From Arthrobacter sp. Leaf69 (lineage in GTDB: Bacteria; Actinomycetota; Actinomycetes; Actinomycetales; Micrococcaceae), in NCBI RefSeq assembly GCF_001422645.1, contig NZ_LMLR01000013.1:42463-106462 (forward strand): a stretch of DNA of 64,000 bases, given 5' to 3'. This document shows, in pieces, positions 46,839 to 55,212 of the stretch (position 1 is the stretch's first letter; each line of letters opens with the position of its first letter). The notes under the pieces were generated by a model. That model searched no databases. It was not told the DNA's origin and saw only the letters and a program-made list of their open reading frames with translations. Both the position numbers and the translations under genes were made by a program.

Positions 46839-47642
46839 CTACTTCGCCAGTTTGTGCTTCAGCGCGATTTCGACGGCGGCCCCCACGATGCCGGCGTCGT
46901 TTTTCAGTTCCGCCGGGACAATCGGCGTGCGCAGCTGCAGCCGCGGCAGGTATTCGTCCGCGCGCTTGGAGATGCCGCCGCCGACGATGAACAGTTCGGG
47001 GGAAAAGAGGAACTCCACATGCGAGAAGTAGCGCTGCAGCAGTACACTGTACTCCTCCCAGCTCAGGCCGTCCCGTTCGCGGGCGACGGCTGAGGCCTTG
47101 CTTTCGGCGTCGAATCCGTCAATCTCCAGGTGTCCGAGCTCGGCGTTGGGGACGAGCTTGCCGTCGAAGATGAACGCGGAACCGATTCCGGTGCCGAGGG
47201 TGATGACCAGGACGGTGCCCTTCACGAACTCGCCCGCGCCGAAGCGGGCCTCGGCGAGGCCGGCGGCGTCGGCGTCGTTGATGACCTCCACTGGACGGCC
47301 CAGCCGGGCAGTCAGCAGGCCATCGATGTCCATTTCCAGCCAGGACTTGTCCACATTGGCGGCGGAGTGGACCACACCGTGTTGGATGATACCGGGGAAG
47401 GTGACACCCACCGGCGAGTCGGGGGCCGGCGCCTCGGGGCGGGCGGACAGCTCGGCGACCACCTGGGCGACCACCTCGGCCACGGATTCCGGCGTGGAGG
47501 GCTGCGGAGTGGGAATGCGGAGCCGGTCACCGATCAGCTTGCCCTTTTTCAGGTCGACGATCCCGCCCTTGATGCCGGTGCCGCCGATGTCGATGCCGAT
47601 CAGCGGGGCGTTCTTCTTCGACTTCTCGTCCTTCTTGGCCAA
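46839..47642 (-). CDS. ppgK: Polyphosphate glucokinase
   Basis: A ROK-superfamily kinase that phosphorylates glucose with polyphosphate (and usually ATP). The 267 residues match actinobacterial PPGK: GIDIGGTGIKGGIVDLKKG (about 16-34), VTFPGIIQHG, NDADAAGLAEARFG, VITLGTGIGSAF and ELGHLEIDGFDAE. The zinc motif of ordinary ROK glucokinases is absent. It lies 89 bases downstream of map on the same strand; a 7 bp hairpin (47705-47711 with 47718-47724) sits in that gap. Confidence 0.94.
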   Translation of the reverse strand: MAKKDEKSKKNAPLIGIDIGGTGIKGGIVDLKKGKLIGDRLRIPTPQPSTPESVAEVVAQVVAELSARPEAPAPDSPVGVTFPGIIQHGVVHSAANVDKSWLEMDIDGLLTARLGRPVEVINDADAAGLAEARFGAGEFVKGTVLVITLGTGIGSAFIFDGKLVPNAELGHLEIDGFDAESKASAVARERDGLSWEEYSVLLQRYFSHVEFLFSPELFIVGGGISKRADEYLPRLQLRTPIVPAELKNDAGIVGAAVEIALKHKLAK

Positions 47643-47731
47643 TGTGGTTCCGTTCGTGGAAGGGTCAGGGGCAGGGCTAGGAGGGGGCGGCGCAGGGCCG
47701 ACCGGAGAAGACCGGGATCTTCTCGTGGGAA

Positions 47732-48610
47732 TCAGGGGAGGGTCAGGACTTCCGCGCCGGACTCCGTGACGAGCAGGGTGTGCTCGAACTGCGCGGTGCG
47801 TTTGCGGTCACGGGTGACGACGGTCCAGTCGTCGGCCCACATGTCCCAGTCCACGGTGCCGAGTGTCAGCATGGGTTCGATCGTGAACACCATGCCCGTC
47901 TCCATCACAGTGTTGTAGGCGGGCGCGGCGTCGTAGTGCGGGATGATCAGGCCGGTGTGGAAGGCCTCGCCCACGCCGTGGCCGGTGAAGTCGCGGACCA
48001 CGCCATAGCCGAAGCGTTTTGCATAGGACTCGATGGTGCGGCCGATCACGTTGATTTCGCGGCCGGGGGCCACGGCCCGGATGGCCCGGCTCAGGGATTC
48101 CTGCGTGCGCTCGACGAGCAGCCGCGATTCCTCGTCGACGTCGCCGACCAGGAAGGTGTAGTTGGTGTCGCCGTGCACGCCGCCGACGAAGGCGGTGATG
48201 TCGATGTTGAGGATGTCCCCGTCCTGGACCACGGTGGTGTCCGGGATGCCGTGGCAGATGACCTCGTTCAATGACGAGCACAGCGACTTGGGAAAGCCGC
48301 GGTAACCCAAGGTGGAGGGATACGCGTTGTGGTCGAGCAGGAATTCGTGGCCCACACGGTCGAGCTGGTCCGTGGTGACGCCGGGCTGGATGTGCTTGCC
48401 GACCTCCACGATGGCCTGCGCGGCGATCCGTGAGGCGATCCGGATCTTCTCGATGGTCTCCGCCGACTTGATCTCCGAGCCGGTGAACTTGGCCGGTCCG
48501 GGCTTGCCCACGTATTCGGGGCGCGGGATCGACGCCGGAACGGAACGTTGCGGGCTGACTGTTCCCGGGACGAGGGTGCCGATGGGTGCAGTCGAGGCTA
48601 GAGAAGGCAT
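47732..48610 (-). CDS. map: Methionine aminopeptidase, type I
   Basis: It removes N-terminal Met from new proteins. Five metal ligands are visible: Asp in [10 protein letters not shown], Asp in [10 protein letters not shown], His in [13 protein letters not shown], Glu in [10 protein letters not shown] and Glu in [10 protein letters not shown]. About 45 residues precede the catalytic fold and include [14 protein letters not shown], the linker typical of the longer actinobacterial MetAP1 class. The ATG at 48610 gives 292 residues. The frame extends to 48682, but an upstream -10 element argues for a leaderless start at 48610. Confidence 0.94.
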   Translation of the reverse strand: MPSLASTAPIGTLVPGTVSPQRSVPASIPRPEYVGKPGPAKFTGSEIKSAETIEKIRIASRIAAQAIVEVGKHIQPGVTTDQLDRVGHEFLLDHNAYPSTLGYRGFPKSLCSSLNEVICHGIPDTTVVQDGDILNIDITAFVGGVHGDTNYTFLVGDVDEESRLLVERTQESLSRAIRAVAPGREINVIGRTIESYAKRFGYGVVRDFTGHGVGEAFHTGLIIPHYDAAPAYNTVMETGMVFTIEPMLTLGTVDWDMWADDWTVVTRDRKRTAQFEHTLLVTESGAEVLTLP

Positions 48611-48616
48611 AGATTG

Positions 48617-48622
48617 ATCATA
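48617..48622 (-). promoter_or_regulatory. -10 element of the probable leaderless map promoter
   Basis: On the minus strand TATGAT ends six bases before ATG 48610. It settles the start of map against the longer open frame. Confidence 0.65.
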
Positions 48623-48681
48623 TAAGGCGATGCCGGAGGCAAATAAACAAACGCCAAGAAACATCAGCGCAAGGAGCATCA

Positions 48682-48849
48682 ATGCCGGAGTACTGGTACA
48701 ACGTCAACACACACGCGGTTGAAGAGGACGCCATGTCCGACTGGAGCCAGCTGATTGGCCCCTACAAGACGCGCGAAGAGGCCGAACACGCCCTCGAGAA
48801 GGTCAAGGCCCGCAACGAATCCTGGGAAAAGGGCGACGAGGACGATTAG
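48682..48849 (+). CDS. Small conserved actinobacterial protein (55 residues)
   Basis: AAGGAG five bases before ATG 48682 supports a short gene starting [16 protein letters not shown] and continuing with [20 protein letters not shown] to a stop at 48847. The aromatic start, GPYxTREEAExAL block and acidic end look like a small conserved actinobacterial family, with the latter segment resembling a SPOR-like helix. It is divergent from map across 71 bases. Function unknown. Confidence 0.8.
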   Translation: MPEYWYNVNTHAVEEDAMSDWSQLIGPYKTREEAEHALEKVKARNESWEKGDEDD

Positions 48850-49004
48850 CCCCCCGCGGGCGAGAGTCCGGCCGGCGGTGCTCGTGCGCGTCGCCGCTGG
48901 GCCGCCCGGCCGGCCCTTGTGGGCATTCCTGCTGGATTGCGGGGCTGATTTTCTCACCCGGCGCGGATGAGGGCCTGCCGGTTGGGCCCGGCCATACTGG
49001 GAAA

Positions 49005-51056
49005 ATGCCGACGAGCGTTACCCGCACCCGCGGCGCCCGATTCTCCGATCTGGCCAGGCTGGCCGCAGCTTGGGCTGCCTCGACGGTTGCCCTGATTGTC
49101 ACCGGTGCCCTGTTGCCGGGATTCTCGGCCAGCAGCTGGTGGTCGTACGCCGCCGTGGCCGCGGCAGCCGGCGTCGTCGGCCTGGTCCTCCGCCCGGTGC
49201 TGGTGGAGGTTTCGGCGCGGGTGGGCTGGCTGGCGGTGCTGCTTACCGCCCTCCTCGGGCAGGCCCTCATCATGTACGTGGCTATCCTGCTGGTGCCCGG
49301 CATCGAGTCGACGGCGTGGACGGCCTTTGCCGCCACCTGGGTGAGTGCGGCCGTGGGCACGCTCATCTCGTGGACCACCACGGCCGGTACTGATGACGGC
49401 CTGATCACCTCATTGGCCGGCAGGGCGGGCCGGCAGCAGACGGTGGCCGACCCGGAGGTCGACGGCGTCCTGTTCGTGCAGCTCGACGGTGTCCCCTTCC
49501 CGGTACTGCAATGGGCGGTCCAGTCCGGGGCCGTGCCGCATGTGCGGCGCTGGCTGGCGTCGGGGGATTACGTGCTCAGGGAGTGGACTCCGCAGCTGCC
49601 GTGCACCACGCCGGCCAGCCAGCTGGGCATCCTGCACGGCACCGTTGACGGGATCCCGGCGTTCCGGTGGTACGACCGTGACCTCAACCGGGTCCTGGTG
49701 GCCAACCGTCCGGCGGACGCCCGGGTGATCGAAGAATGGCACAGCACCGGCCGCGGCCTGCTCAGCGACGACGGCGTCTCCATTTCGAACCTGTTCACCG
49801 GGGACGCGCCCCGGGCGCTCATGACGATGAGCAGGGTGGAGGTCCAGCGCGGCTCCACGCAAACCCGGCGTGCGTTTGCGTGGTTTTTCACTTCCCCGAA
49901 CGGTTTTATGCGCAGCCTCACCCGGACCGTCGGGGAGATCGTCAAGGAACGCTGGCAGGCCCGGCGTCAGGTCAGGCGTGACCTCGACCCGCGTGTGCAC
50001 CGCGACTGGACCTTCGCACTACTGCGGGCAGTGACCAACGGGCTGCTGCGCGACCTCAACACCGCCCTGGTCGCCGAAGAACTGCGGCGCGGAACAAAGA
50101 GCATCTATGTCGACTACGTTGACTACGACGAAATCGCCCATCACGCGGGCATGTTCCGGCCCGAGTCGCTCGCCGCCCTGGATGGCCTGGACCGCACGCT
50201 GGGATCGCTGGCACAGCTCGCTGCCGACGCTCCCCGCCGCTACCGGCTGGTGGTGCTCTCGGACCACGGCCAGTCCCAGGGCACCCCGTTCGCTGACCGG
50301 TATGGCCAGTCGCTCGGCGATTTGTGTGCGGAACTCATGCAGGAAGACGTGCAGAATGTGGACGCGTCCGTCGAAGGGCTGGGGCGTGCGGACTCCATTG
50401 CCGGCGACGTCGCGGCAGGCGGGATGACAGGAAAGCTCGCCGTCCGGGCCGGCGAGGGGCTGGCAAAGGCCCAGCAGACGCCGGCAGCCGGCGACTCCGC
50501 TCCAGGCAACGCCGCCGAGGAGCCGGTGGTTGTGCTGGGCTCGGGCAACCTGGGCCTGGTCTACGTGCGGGGTGACCGGCGCTGGACGCTCCAGGGGCTC
50601 GACCGGGAATGGCCGGCGCTGGTCCCCGGCCTGGCGGGGCACCCCGGCGTCGCGTTCGTCGCCGGCATCGACGACGAAGGCCGGGCGTGGGCGATCGGGA
50701 GCGGCGGGCGCCTCAACCTCACCAGCGGTGACGTGGAAGGGACCAACCCGTTGGCCGGCTTCGGTCCCCACGCGGCGCGGGTGCTCCTGCGCGCCCTGCT
50801 GCTTCGCGAGGCACCGGATCTGTACGTCAACAGCACGGTCGATCCGGTGACCGGCGACGTCGCAGCGTTCGAGGGCCTGGTCGGATCCCACGGGGGTCTC
50901 GGCGGTTGGCAGGACCGCGCGGTGCTGCTGGGCCCGGCCGATCTTATGGCGGGGCTGCCGGAGCGGATAGAGGGGGCCGATCAGCTCCACCGGGTGCTGG
51001 TGGCAATGCTCGAATCCTGTGGCCAGCGCCTCACCCTGCGGGACGTCCAGCCCTGA
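49005..51056 (+). CDS. Phage-holin-like membrane domain fused to an alkaline-phosphatase-superfamily domain
   Basis: A 683-residue fusion. Residues about 18-135 hold four membrane helices in the Phage_holin_4_2 (YvlD-like) arrangement. Residues about 150-683 look like a type I phosphodiesterase/alkaline phosphatase fold with a plausible two-metal site: Asp in VQLDGVPF, a Thr nucleophile candidate in CTTPASQLG, YDEIAHHAG, SDHGQSQG and GSHGGLGG. A central segment (about 450-500) is Gly/Ala-rich. The substrate is unknown; nucleotide, phospholipid or teichoic-acid-like phosphodiesters are possible. ATG 49005 is the likely start; CATACT lies six bases upstream. Confidence 0.82.
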   Translation: MPTSVTRTRGARFSDLARLAAAWAASTVALIVTGALLPGFSASSWWSYAAVAAAAGVVGLVLRPVLVEVSARVGWLAVLLTALLGQALIMYVAILLVPGIESTAWTAFAATWVSAAVGTLISWTTTAGTDDGLITSLAGRAGRQQTVADPEVDGVLFVQLDGVPFPVLQWAVQSGAVPHVRRWLASGDYVLREWTPQLPCTTPASQLGILHGTVDGIPAFRWYDRDLNRVLVANRPADARVIEEWHSTGRGLLSDDGVSISNLFTGDAPRALMTMSRVEVQRGSTQTRRAFAWFFTSPNGFMRSLTRTVGEIVKERWQARRQVRRDLDPRVHRDWTFALLRAVTNGLLRDLNTALVAEELRRGTKSIYVDYVDYDEIAHHAGMFRPESLAALDGLDRTLGSLAQLAADAPRRYRLVVLSDHGQSQGTPFADRYGQSLGDLCAELMQEDVQNVDASVEGLGRADSIAGDVAAGGMTGKLAVRAGEGLAKAQQTPAAGDSAPGNAAEEPVVVLGSGNLGLVYVRGDRRWTLQGLDREWPALVPGLAGHPGVAFVAGIDDEGRAWAIGSGGRLNLTSGDVEGTNPLAGFGPHAARVLLRALLLREAPDLYVNSTVDPVTGDVAAFEGLVGSHGGLGGWQDRAVLLGPADLMAGLPERIEGADQLHRVLVAMLESCGQRLTLRDVQP

Positions 51057-51235
51057 TGCGAACCCGGGAACCGGTTGAAATGCGACCGGTTGAAATGCGA
51101 CCGGTTCAAAAGAGACCCGTTCAAAAGAGACCGGTTAAGAAGCGAAACTGTGCCGGTTGCGGGCCTTCGGCTCACGCCGGCACAGTCCAGGACTGGCCGG
51201 GGGCGAGAACCACTGCCGAGCAGCCGGGAGCCTGA
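51056..51235 (+). CDS. Possible small basic protein of pentapeptide repeats (uncertain)
   Basis: An ATG overlaps the stop of the phosphatase gene (TGATG), so translation could be coupled. The 59-residue frame begins MRTREP, then RPVEM, RPVQK, RPVKK-type pentapeptide units from the 15 bp repeat, then a Cys-containing tail NCAGCG. The end overlaps the convergent hydrolase gene by 64 bases. It may be real or a chance frame through a repeat. Confidence 0.25.
   Translation: MRTREPVEMRPVEMRPVQKRPVQKRPVKKRNCAGCGPSAHAGTVQDWPGARTTAEQPGA
51070..51144. repeat. Five tandem 15 bp repeats
   Basis: Units start at 51070, 51085, 51100, 51115 and 51130; all begin ACCGGTT or ACCCGTT and vary in the last 8 bases. 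They fill most of the spacer between two convergent genes and keep a reading frame on both strands. Confidence 0.95.
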
Positions 51236-51930
51236 TCCGCCACAGAGTCAGCGAAGCGGCGCCCCGGCAGTTCAAGCCAGCTCCGCGCGAAGTGGTTGAC
51301 GAAGGGCGGGTGCAGCGTTCCCCAGTGCACCGGCAAGGCGAACCGCGCGCCGCTCGCTGAGACCGCCCGGGCCGCGGTCTCGGGCGTCAGATGCCCGCCG
51401 GAGAGCTTTGGTCCCCACCCCCACACCGGCACCAGGGCGACGTCGATGGGTCCGCCCGCCATGGCCGGGAGCGCCGCCATCTCCGGATACAACCCGGTGT
51501 CACCGGCGATCCAGACGACGCCCGACGGGCCCCGGACCAGCTGGCCATTGGCGTCGTTGGGCCGGTGCGGCATGGGACGCTGACCATGGTCGGCCGGCAC
51601 TTGGCGTATCTCGACTCCGCTGCCCACCTGGACCCAACCGTCCCCCAGGGGAACCGCAGGCATCTGCGTTCGGCGGCGTAACCAGTCGGCGTTGGCCGGC
51701 GCGCTCATCAGGACTGCCCCGCGCAGCATCCGGAGGGAGCGCAGTTCGGCGTGATCGTGGTGCAGGTGGGAGAGAAGCACGACGTCGGGCCGGTTCCACG
51801 ACGCAGGGTCCGGCCGGGGCGCCAGGCGTCGCAAAAACCCGGCATGGGGACGAAGCAGCGGATCGGTCAGGATCCGGATCCCGTCCAGATCGAGAACCAC
51901 CGACGAGTGGCCAAGCCAGGTAATTCTCAT
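51172..51930 (-). CDS. Metallo-beta-lactamase-fold hydrolase (UlaG-like)
   Basis: A 252-residue cytoplasmic metal hydrolase. It has ITWLGHSSVVLDLDGIRILTDP at the N-terminus, the metal motif LSHLHHDHAEL, ADHGQRP, WIAGDTGLYPEM (bridging Asp) and LPVHWGTLHPP (last His). This is the UlaG/NAPE-PLD-like branch; the substrate cannot be told. I chose ATG 51930 (MRITWLGHSS) over the longer frame to 51954. Confidence 0.88.
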   Translation of the reverse strand: MRITWLGHSSVVLDLDGIRILTDPLLRPHAGFLRRLAPRPDPASWNRPDVVLLSHLHHDHAELRSLRMLRGAVLMSAPANADWLRRRTQMPAVPLGDGWVQVGSGVEIRQVPADHGQRPMPHRPNDANGQLVRGPSGVVWIAGDTGLYPEMAALPAMAGGPIDVALVPVWGWGPKLSGGHLTPETAARAVSASGARFALPVHWGTLHPPFVNHFARSWLELPGRRFADSVADQAPGCSAVVLAPGQSWTVPA

Positions 51931-52043
51931 GCCCGCACCCCTGACCGCCCGCACCGCTGACCGACCGCACCGTGACCCGACTGCAGGGGTCCGACCGCAC
52001 GGTGGACCGACTGCAGCGGACCGCGGCGCAGCCCGTGGTCAGG

Positions 52044-52439
52044 TCAGGCCATCGCCTTGGCCTTGAGGGAATCGAATTCGGTCTGGCTGATGGCGCCGGA
52101 GTCGAGCAGCGCCTTGGCGTCGGCGATCTGGCTGGCCGGGGAGGCGGACTTGCCGGCGACCTGCTGGATGTACTCCTGCTGGGCGGCCTGTTGTTCCGCT
52201 ATTGCCTTCATCTGCCGCTCCGTCATGCTGCGGCCCCTGGCGATCAGGTAGATGAGTGCTCCGAGCCAGGGGACAAAGATCAGCAGTATCGACCAGCCGG
52301 CCTTGCCCCAGCCGCTGAGCGTGTGGTCGCCGAACAAGTCGAACAGGCAGCGGAACCAGACCATCAGGGCCGCAATCCAGATGAAGAACCAGAAACTCCA
52401 CAGCAGGACGTCCCAGAAGTCAGTCGAAATTGAGTCCAT
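52044..52439 (-). CDS. PLDc_N/SHOCT domain membrane protein
   Basis: A 131-residue protein with two membrane helices (about 8-30 and 42-62) in a PLDc_N-like arrangement (LFGDHTLSGWGKAGWSILLIFVPWLGALIYLIARG). A charged linker follows, then a C-terminal SHOCT motif (about 103-131, IADAKALLDSGAISQTEFDSLKAKAM). GGAGGAG precedes ATG 52439. Such proteins are common in actinobacteria and of unknown function. The 207 bp up to panB holds nothing else I can support. Confidence 0.88.
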   Translation of the reverse strand: MDSISTDFWDVLLWSFWFFIWIAALMVWFRCLFDLFGDHTLSGWGKAGWSILLIFVPWLGALIYLIARGRSMTERQMKAIAEQQAAQQEYIQQVAGKSASPASQIADAKALLDSGAISQTEFDSLKAKAMA

Positions 52440-52646
52440 GGCTACTCCTCCACTAATGTCCCCCGGTGTCTGGCCCATCGCGTCGCTCGCGAATCCGGCC
52501 GGAATGGCGGAACTTCTGCCGGGGCCCGATGCAGGCCCTCAACCGCCAGCCTGCTCGTAATGGCGGTCCTCCGCATCGTTCGTGAAGGATGAGGTGACGC
52601 CGCGAACCCGCAGTGGGGGACCCGTTAGGACAGCGGCAGCGGGTGC

Positions 52647-53576
52647 CTAGAAGGAGTGCTCGGGGCCGGGGAACTGACCGGACCGCACGTCCTCGCCGTA
52701 CGCCTTGGCGGCATCGCTGAGGGAGGTGCGCAGGTCCGCGTACTGCCTGACGAACTTGGCCATCCTGCCGCCGCGCAGGCCCGCCATGTCCTGCCACACC
52801 AGGACCTGGCCCGTGGTGGCGTTGCCGGCGCCGATGCCGACAGTGGGGACGTCGACGGCGGCGTCCACGGCCGCCGCCGTCTCCGCCGGAACCATTTCCA
52901 TCAACACGCAGAACGCGCCGGCGTCGGCCAGGGCGACAGCGTCGTCGATCAGGCGCTGGGCGTCATCGCCGCGGCCCTGGACCCGGTAGCCGCCGAGCGC
53001 GTGCTCGCTCTGCGGGGTGAAGCCGATGTGCGCCATCACAGGAATCCCGGCCTGGACCATGGCCCGCACGGTCTCCGCGTAGAACTTGCCGCCCTCGATC
53101 TTGACCGCGTGGGCGAGCCCTTCCTTGAGGAACCGCACGCCGGTGGCCACAGCCTGCTGCGCGGAGACCTCGTAACTGCCGAACGGCAGGTCCGCCACCA
53201 CGAGGGCGCGCCGGGCGGAGCGGGTGACGGCGCGGCACAGCGGGAGCAGTTCGTCCACGGTGACGGGCAGGCTGGTTTCGTTGCCGAACACGTTGTTCGA
53301 GGCGGAGTCTCCCACCAGGAGGACCTCGATGCCGGCCTGGTCGAAGATTTCCGCCGTGTACTGGTCATAGGCCGTCAGCATGGCAAAGCGCTCACCGTTG
53401 AGTTTCGCCTGGCGCAGGTGGTGGGTGCGGATCTTCGCCGCCGGCTTCCGGGACGGCTCAGTCCCTGCTGCCGATGCGGCCGGCTGGGCGGCGCCGGCGG
53501 CCGAGGGGCCGTTGCCGTAAGGAGCCGTTACTTCTGCTGCGGGCATGCTGGAATCGGGGCTTTTGCTTGTGGCCAT
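52647..53576 (-). CDS. panB: 3-methyl-2-oxobutanoate hydroxymethyltransferase
   Basis: It is the first committed step of pantothenate synthesis, making ketopantoate from 2-oxoisovalerate and methylene-tetrahydrofolate. It has [37 protein letters not shown] (metal Asp), [26 protein letters not shown] and [18 protein letters not shown]. About 45 low-complexity residues precede the barrel. The 309 residues start at ATG 53576, probably leaderless. The location beside glnA2/glnE matches mycobacteria. Confidence 0.95.
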   Translation of the reverse strand: MATSKSPDSSMPAAEVTAPYGNGPSAAGAAQPAASAAGTEPSRKPAAKIRTHHLRQAKLNGERFAMLTAYDQYTAEIFDQAGIEVLLVGDSASNNVFGNETSLPVTVDELLPLCRAVTRSARRALVVADLPFGSYEVSAQQAVATGVRFLKEGLAHAVKIEGGKFYAETVRAMVQAGIPVMAHIGFTPQSEHALGGYRVQGRGDDAQRLIDDAVALADAGAFCVLMEMVPAETAAAVDAAVDVPTVGIGAGNATTGQVLVWQDMAGLRGGRMAKFVRQYADLRTSLSDAAKAYGEDVRSGQFPGPEHSF

Positions 53577-53582
53577 GGCACG

Positions 53583-53588
53583 AGCGTA
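53583..53588 (-). promoter_or_regulatory. -10 element of the probable leaderless panB promoter
   Basis: On the minus strand TACGCT ends six bases before ATG 53576. Confidence 0.5.
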
Positions 53589-53720
53589 GTGCGATACCGC
53601 GCGTCCTAGCTACCGCGTTCCGGCCACCGGGCCGGTGAAACACATCACACCGCCCGGTGAACCGACTCCGTGTCGGGCCTTCGGGCACCGGCTTCCGGCA
53701 ACTGGACCCCGGAACCGTAT

Positions 53721-53736
53721 GTTAACGCTGTGTTAC
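53721..53736. promoter_or_regulatory. Candidate GlnR-like site upstream of glnA2
   Basis: Read on the minus strand it is GTAAC-N6-TTAAC, a perfect GlnR a-site and a weak b-site with 11 bp phasing. It lies 128 bp before glnA2 in the 287 bp panB/glnA2 spacer. Much weaker than the site at glnA1. Confidence 0.3.
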
Positions 53737-53863
53737 GTGAGTCGGCTGCTCCAGCAATCACTGGCAATGATTAGTAAAGTGAATCCTGAGCAGCTGCGGG
53801 ACCATGCCTGGCGGGAGTCAGGTGGGGCCCCGGGCACGGACGTTGAACCGGAAAGAGGCCACT

Positions 53864-55204
53864 ATGGACCGCCAGCAAGAGTTTGTCCTGCGGACAATCG
53901 AAGAGCGCGACGTGCGGTTCGTGCGGCTCTGGTTTACCGACGTCGTGGGTTCACTGAAATCCGTGGCGCTCGCCCCGGCCGAGGTCGAAGGGGCCTTCGA
54001 GGAAGGCCTGGGCTTTGACGGCTCCTCGATCGAAGGCCTCGCCCGTGTCTTCGAATCGGACATGCTGGCCCAGCCGGATCCCGCCACCTTCCAGATCCTG
54101 CCCTGGCGCGGCGAGACGGAGGCGACGTCCCGTATGTTCTGCGACGTCCTGACGCCCGACGGCGAACCCTCCGCCGCGGATCCGCGCAACGTCCTCAAGC
54201 GCAACCTGGCCAAGGCCGCTGACATGGGCTTCACCTGCTACACGCACCCCGAGATCGAGTTCTACCTGTTGAAGTCCCAGCACCCGGGACCAGACGGCGC
54301 TCCGGTGCCGGTGGACGAAGGAGGCTACTTCGACCACGTCCCGGGCGGCGTCGCCCAGGACTTCCGCCGCACCGCCGTGACCATGCTCGAATCGGTCGGC
54401 ATTTCGGTCGAGTTCAGCCACCACGAGGCGGGCCCCGGCCAGAACGAAATCGATCTGCGCTACGCGGACGCGCTGCAGACCGCCGACAACATCATGACGT
54501 TCCGCACCGTGATCAAAGAGGTCGCGCTGCAGCAGGGCACCTACGCCACTTTTATGCCGAAGCCGTTCACGGCGCATCCGGGCTCGGGCATGCACACGCA
54601 CTTCTCGCTCTTCGAGGGCGACACGAACGCTTTCTACGAGGCCGGGGCCGAGTTCCAGCTCTCCGAAACGGCGCGGCAGTTCATTGCCGGCATCCTCAAG
54701 CACGCCCCCGAGTTCACCGCGGTCACCAACCAGTTCGTGAACTCGTACAAGCGGCTCTGGGGCGGCGGCGAAGCCCCGAGCTACCTCAGCTGGGGCCACA
54801 ACAACCGCTCCGCCCTGGTCCGCGTCCCGCTGTACAAGCCCGGCAAGGGCCAGTCCGCGCGGATCGAATACCGCGGCATCGACTCAGCGGCCAACCCGTA
54901 CCTGGCCTACGCCGTGCTGCTCGGGGCCGGGCTCAAGGGCATCGAGGAGGGCTACCAGCTCCCTGCCGCCGCCGAGGACGACATCTGGTCGCTGAGCTCG
55001 GCCGAGCGCCGCGCGATGGGCCACGATCCGCTCCCGGCCAGCCTGCACGATGCCATCCGCACCATGGAGGACTCCGAGCTGATGCCGCAGATCCTGGGCG
55101 AGCAGGTGTTCGAGCACTTCCTGCGGAACAAGCGGGCCGAATGGCAGGACTACCGCCTGCAGGTCACGCCCTACGAGCTGCAGCGCAACCTCGGCATCCT
55201 TTAG
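53864..55204 (+). CDS. glnA2: Glutamine synthetase GlnA2 (type I, alpha-like)
   Basis: A type I glutamine synthetase paralogue of 446 residues (ATP-dependent Glu plus ammonia to Gln, or a related amine ligase). It has DGSSIEGLARVFESDM, HPEIEFYL, the ATP-binding KPFTAHPGSGMHTHFSLF and the NRSALVRVP block. The region aligned with the adenylylation loop reads EGYQLPAAAEDD. ATG 53864 follows GAGGCCACT. It ends 8 bases before glnE; glnA2-glnE pairing is the standard actinobacterial order. Confidence 0.94.
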   Translation: MDRQQEFVLRTIEERDVRFVRLWFTDVVGSLKSVALAPAEVEGAFEEGLGFDGSSIEGLARVFESDMLAQPDPATFQILPWRGETEATSRMFCDVLTPDGEPSAADPRNVLKRNLAKAADMGFTCYTHPEIEFYLLKSQHPGPDGAPVPVDEGGYFDHVPGGVAQDFRRTAVTMLESVGISVEFSHHEAGPGQNEIDLRYADALQTADNIMTFRTVIKEVALQQGTYATFMPKPFTAHPGSGMHTHFSLFEGDTNAFYEAGAEFQLSETARQFIAGILKHAPEFTAVTNQFVNSYKRLWGGGEAPSYLSWGHNNRSALVRVPLYKPGKGQSARIEYRGIDSAANPYLAYAVLLGAGLKGIEEGYQLPAAAEDDIWSLSSAERRAMGHDPLPASLHDAIRTMEDSELMPQILGEQVFEHFLRNKRAEWQDYRLQVTPYELQRNLGIL

Positions 55205-55212
55205 GCGCCCCG

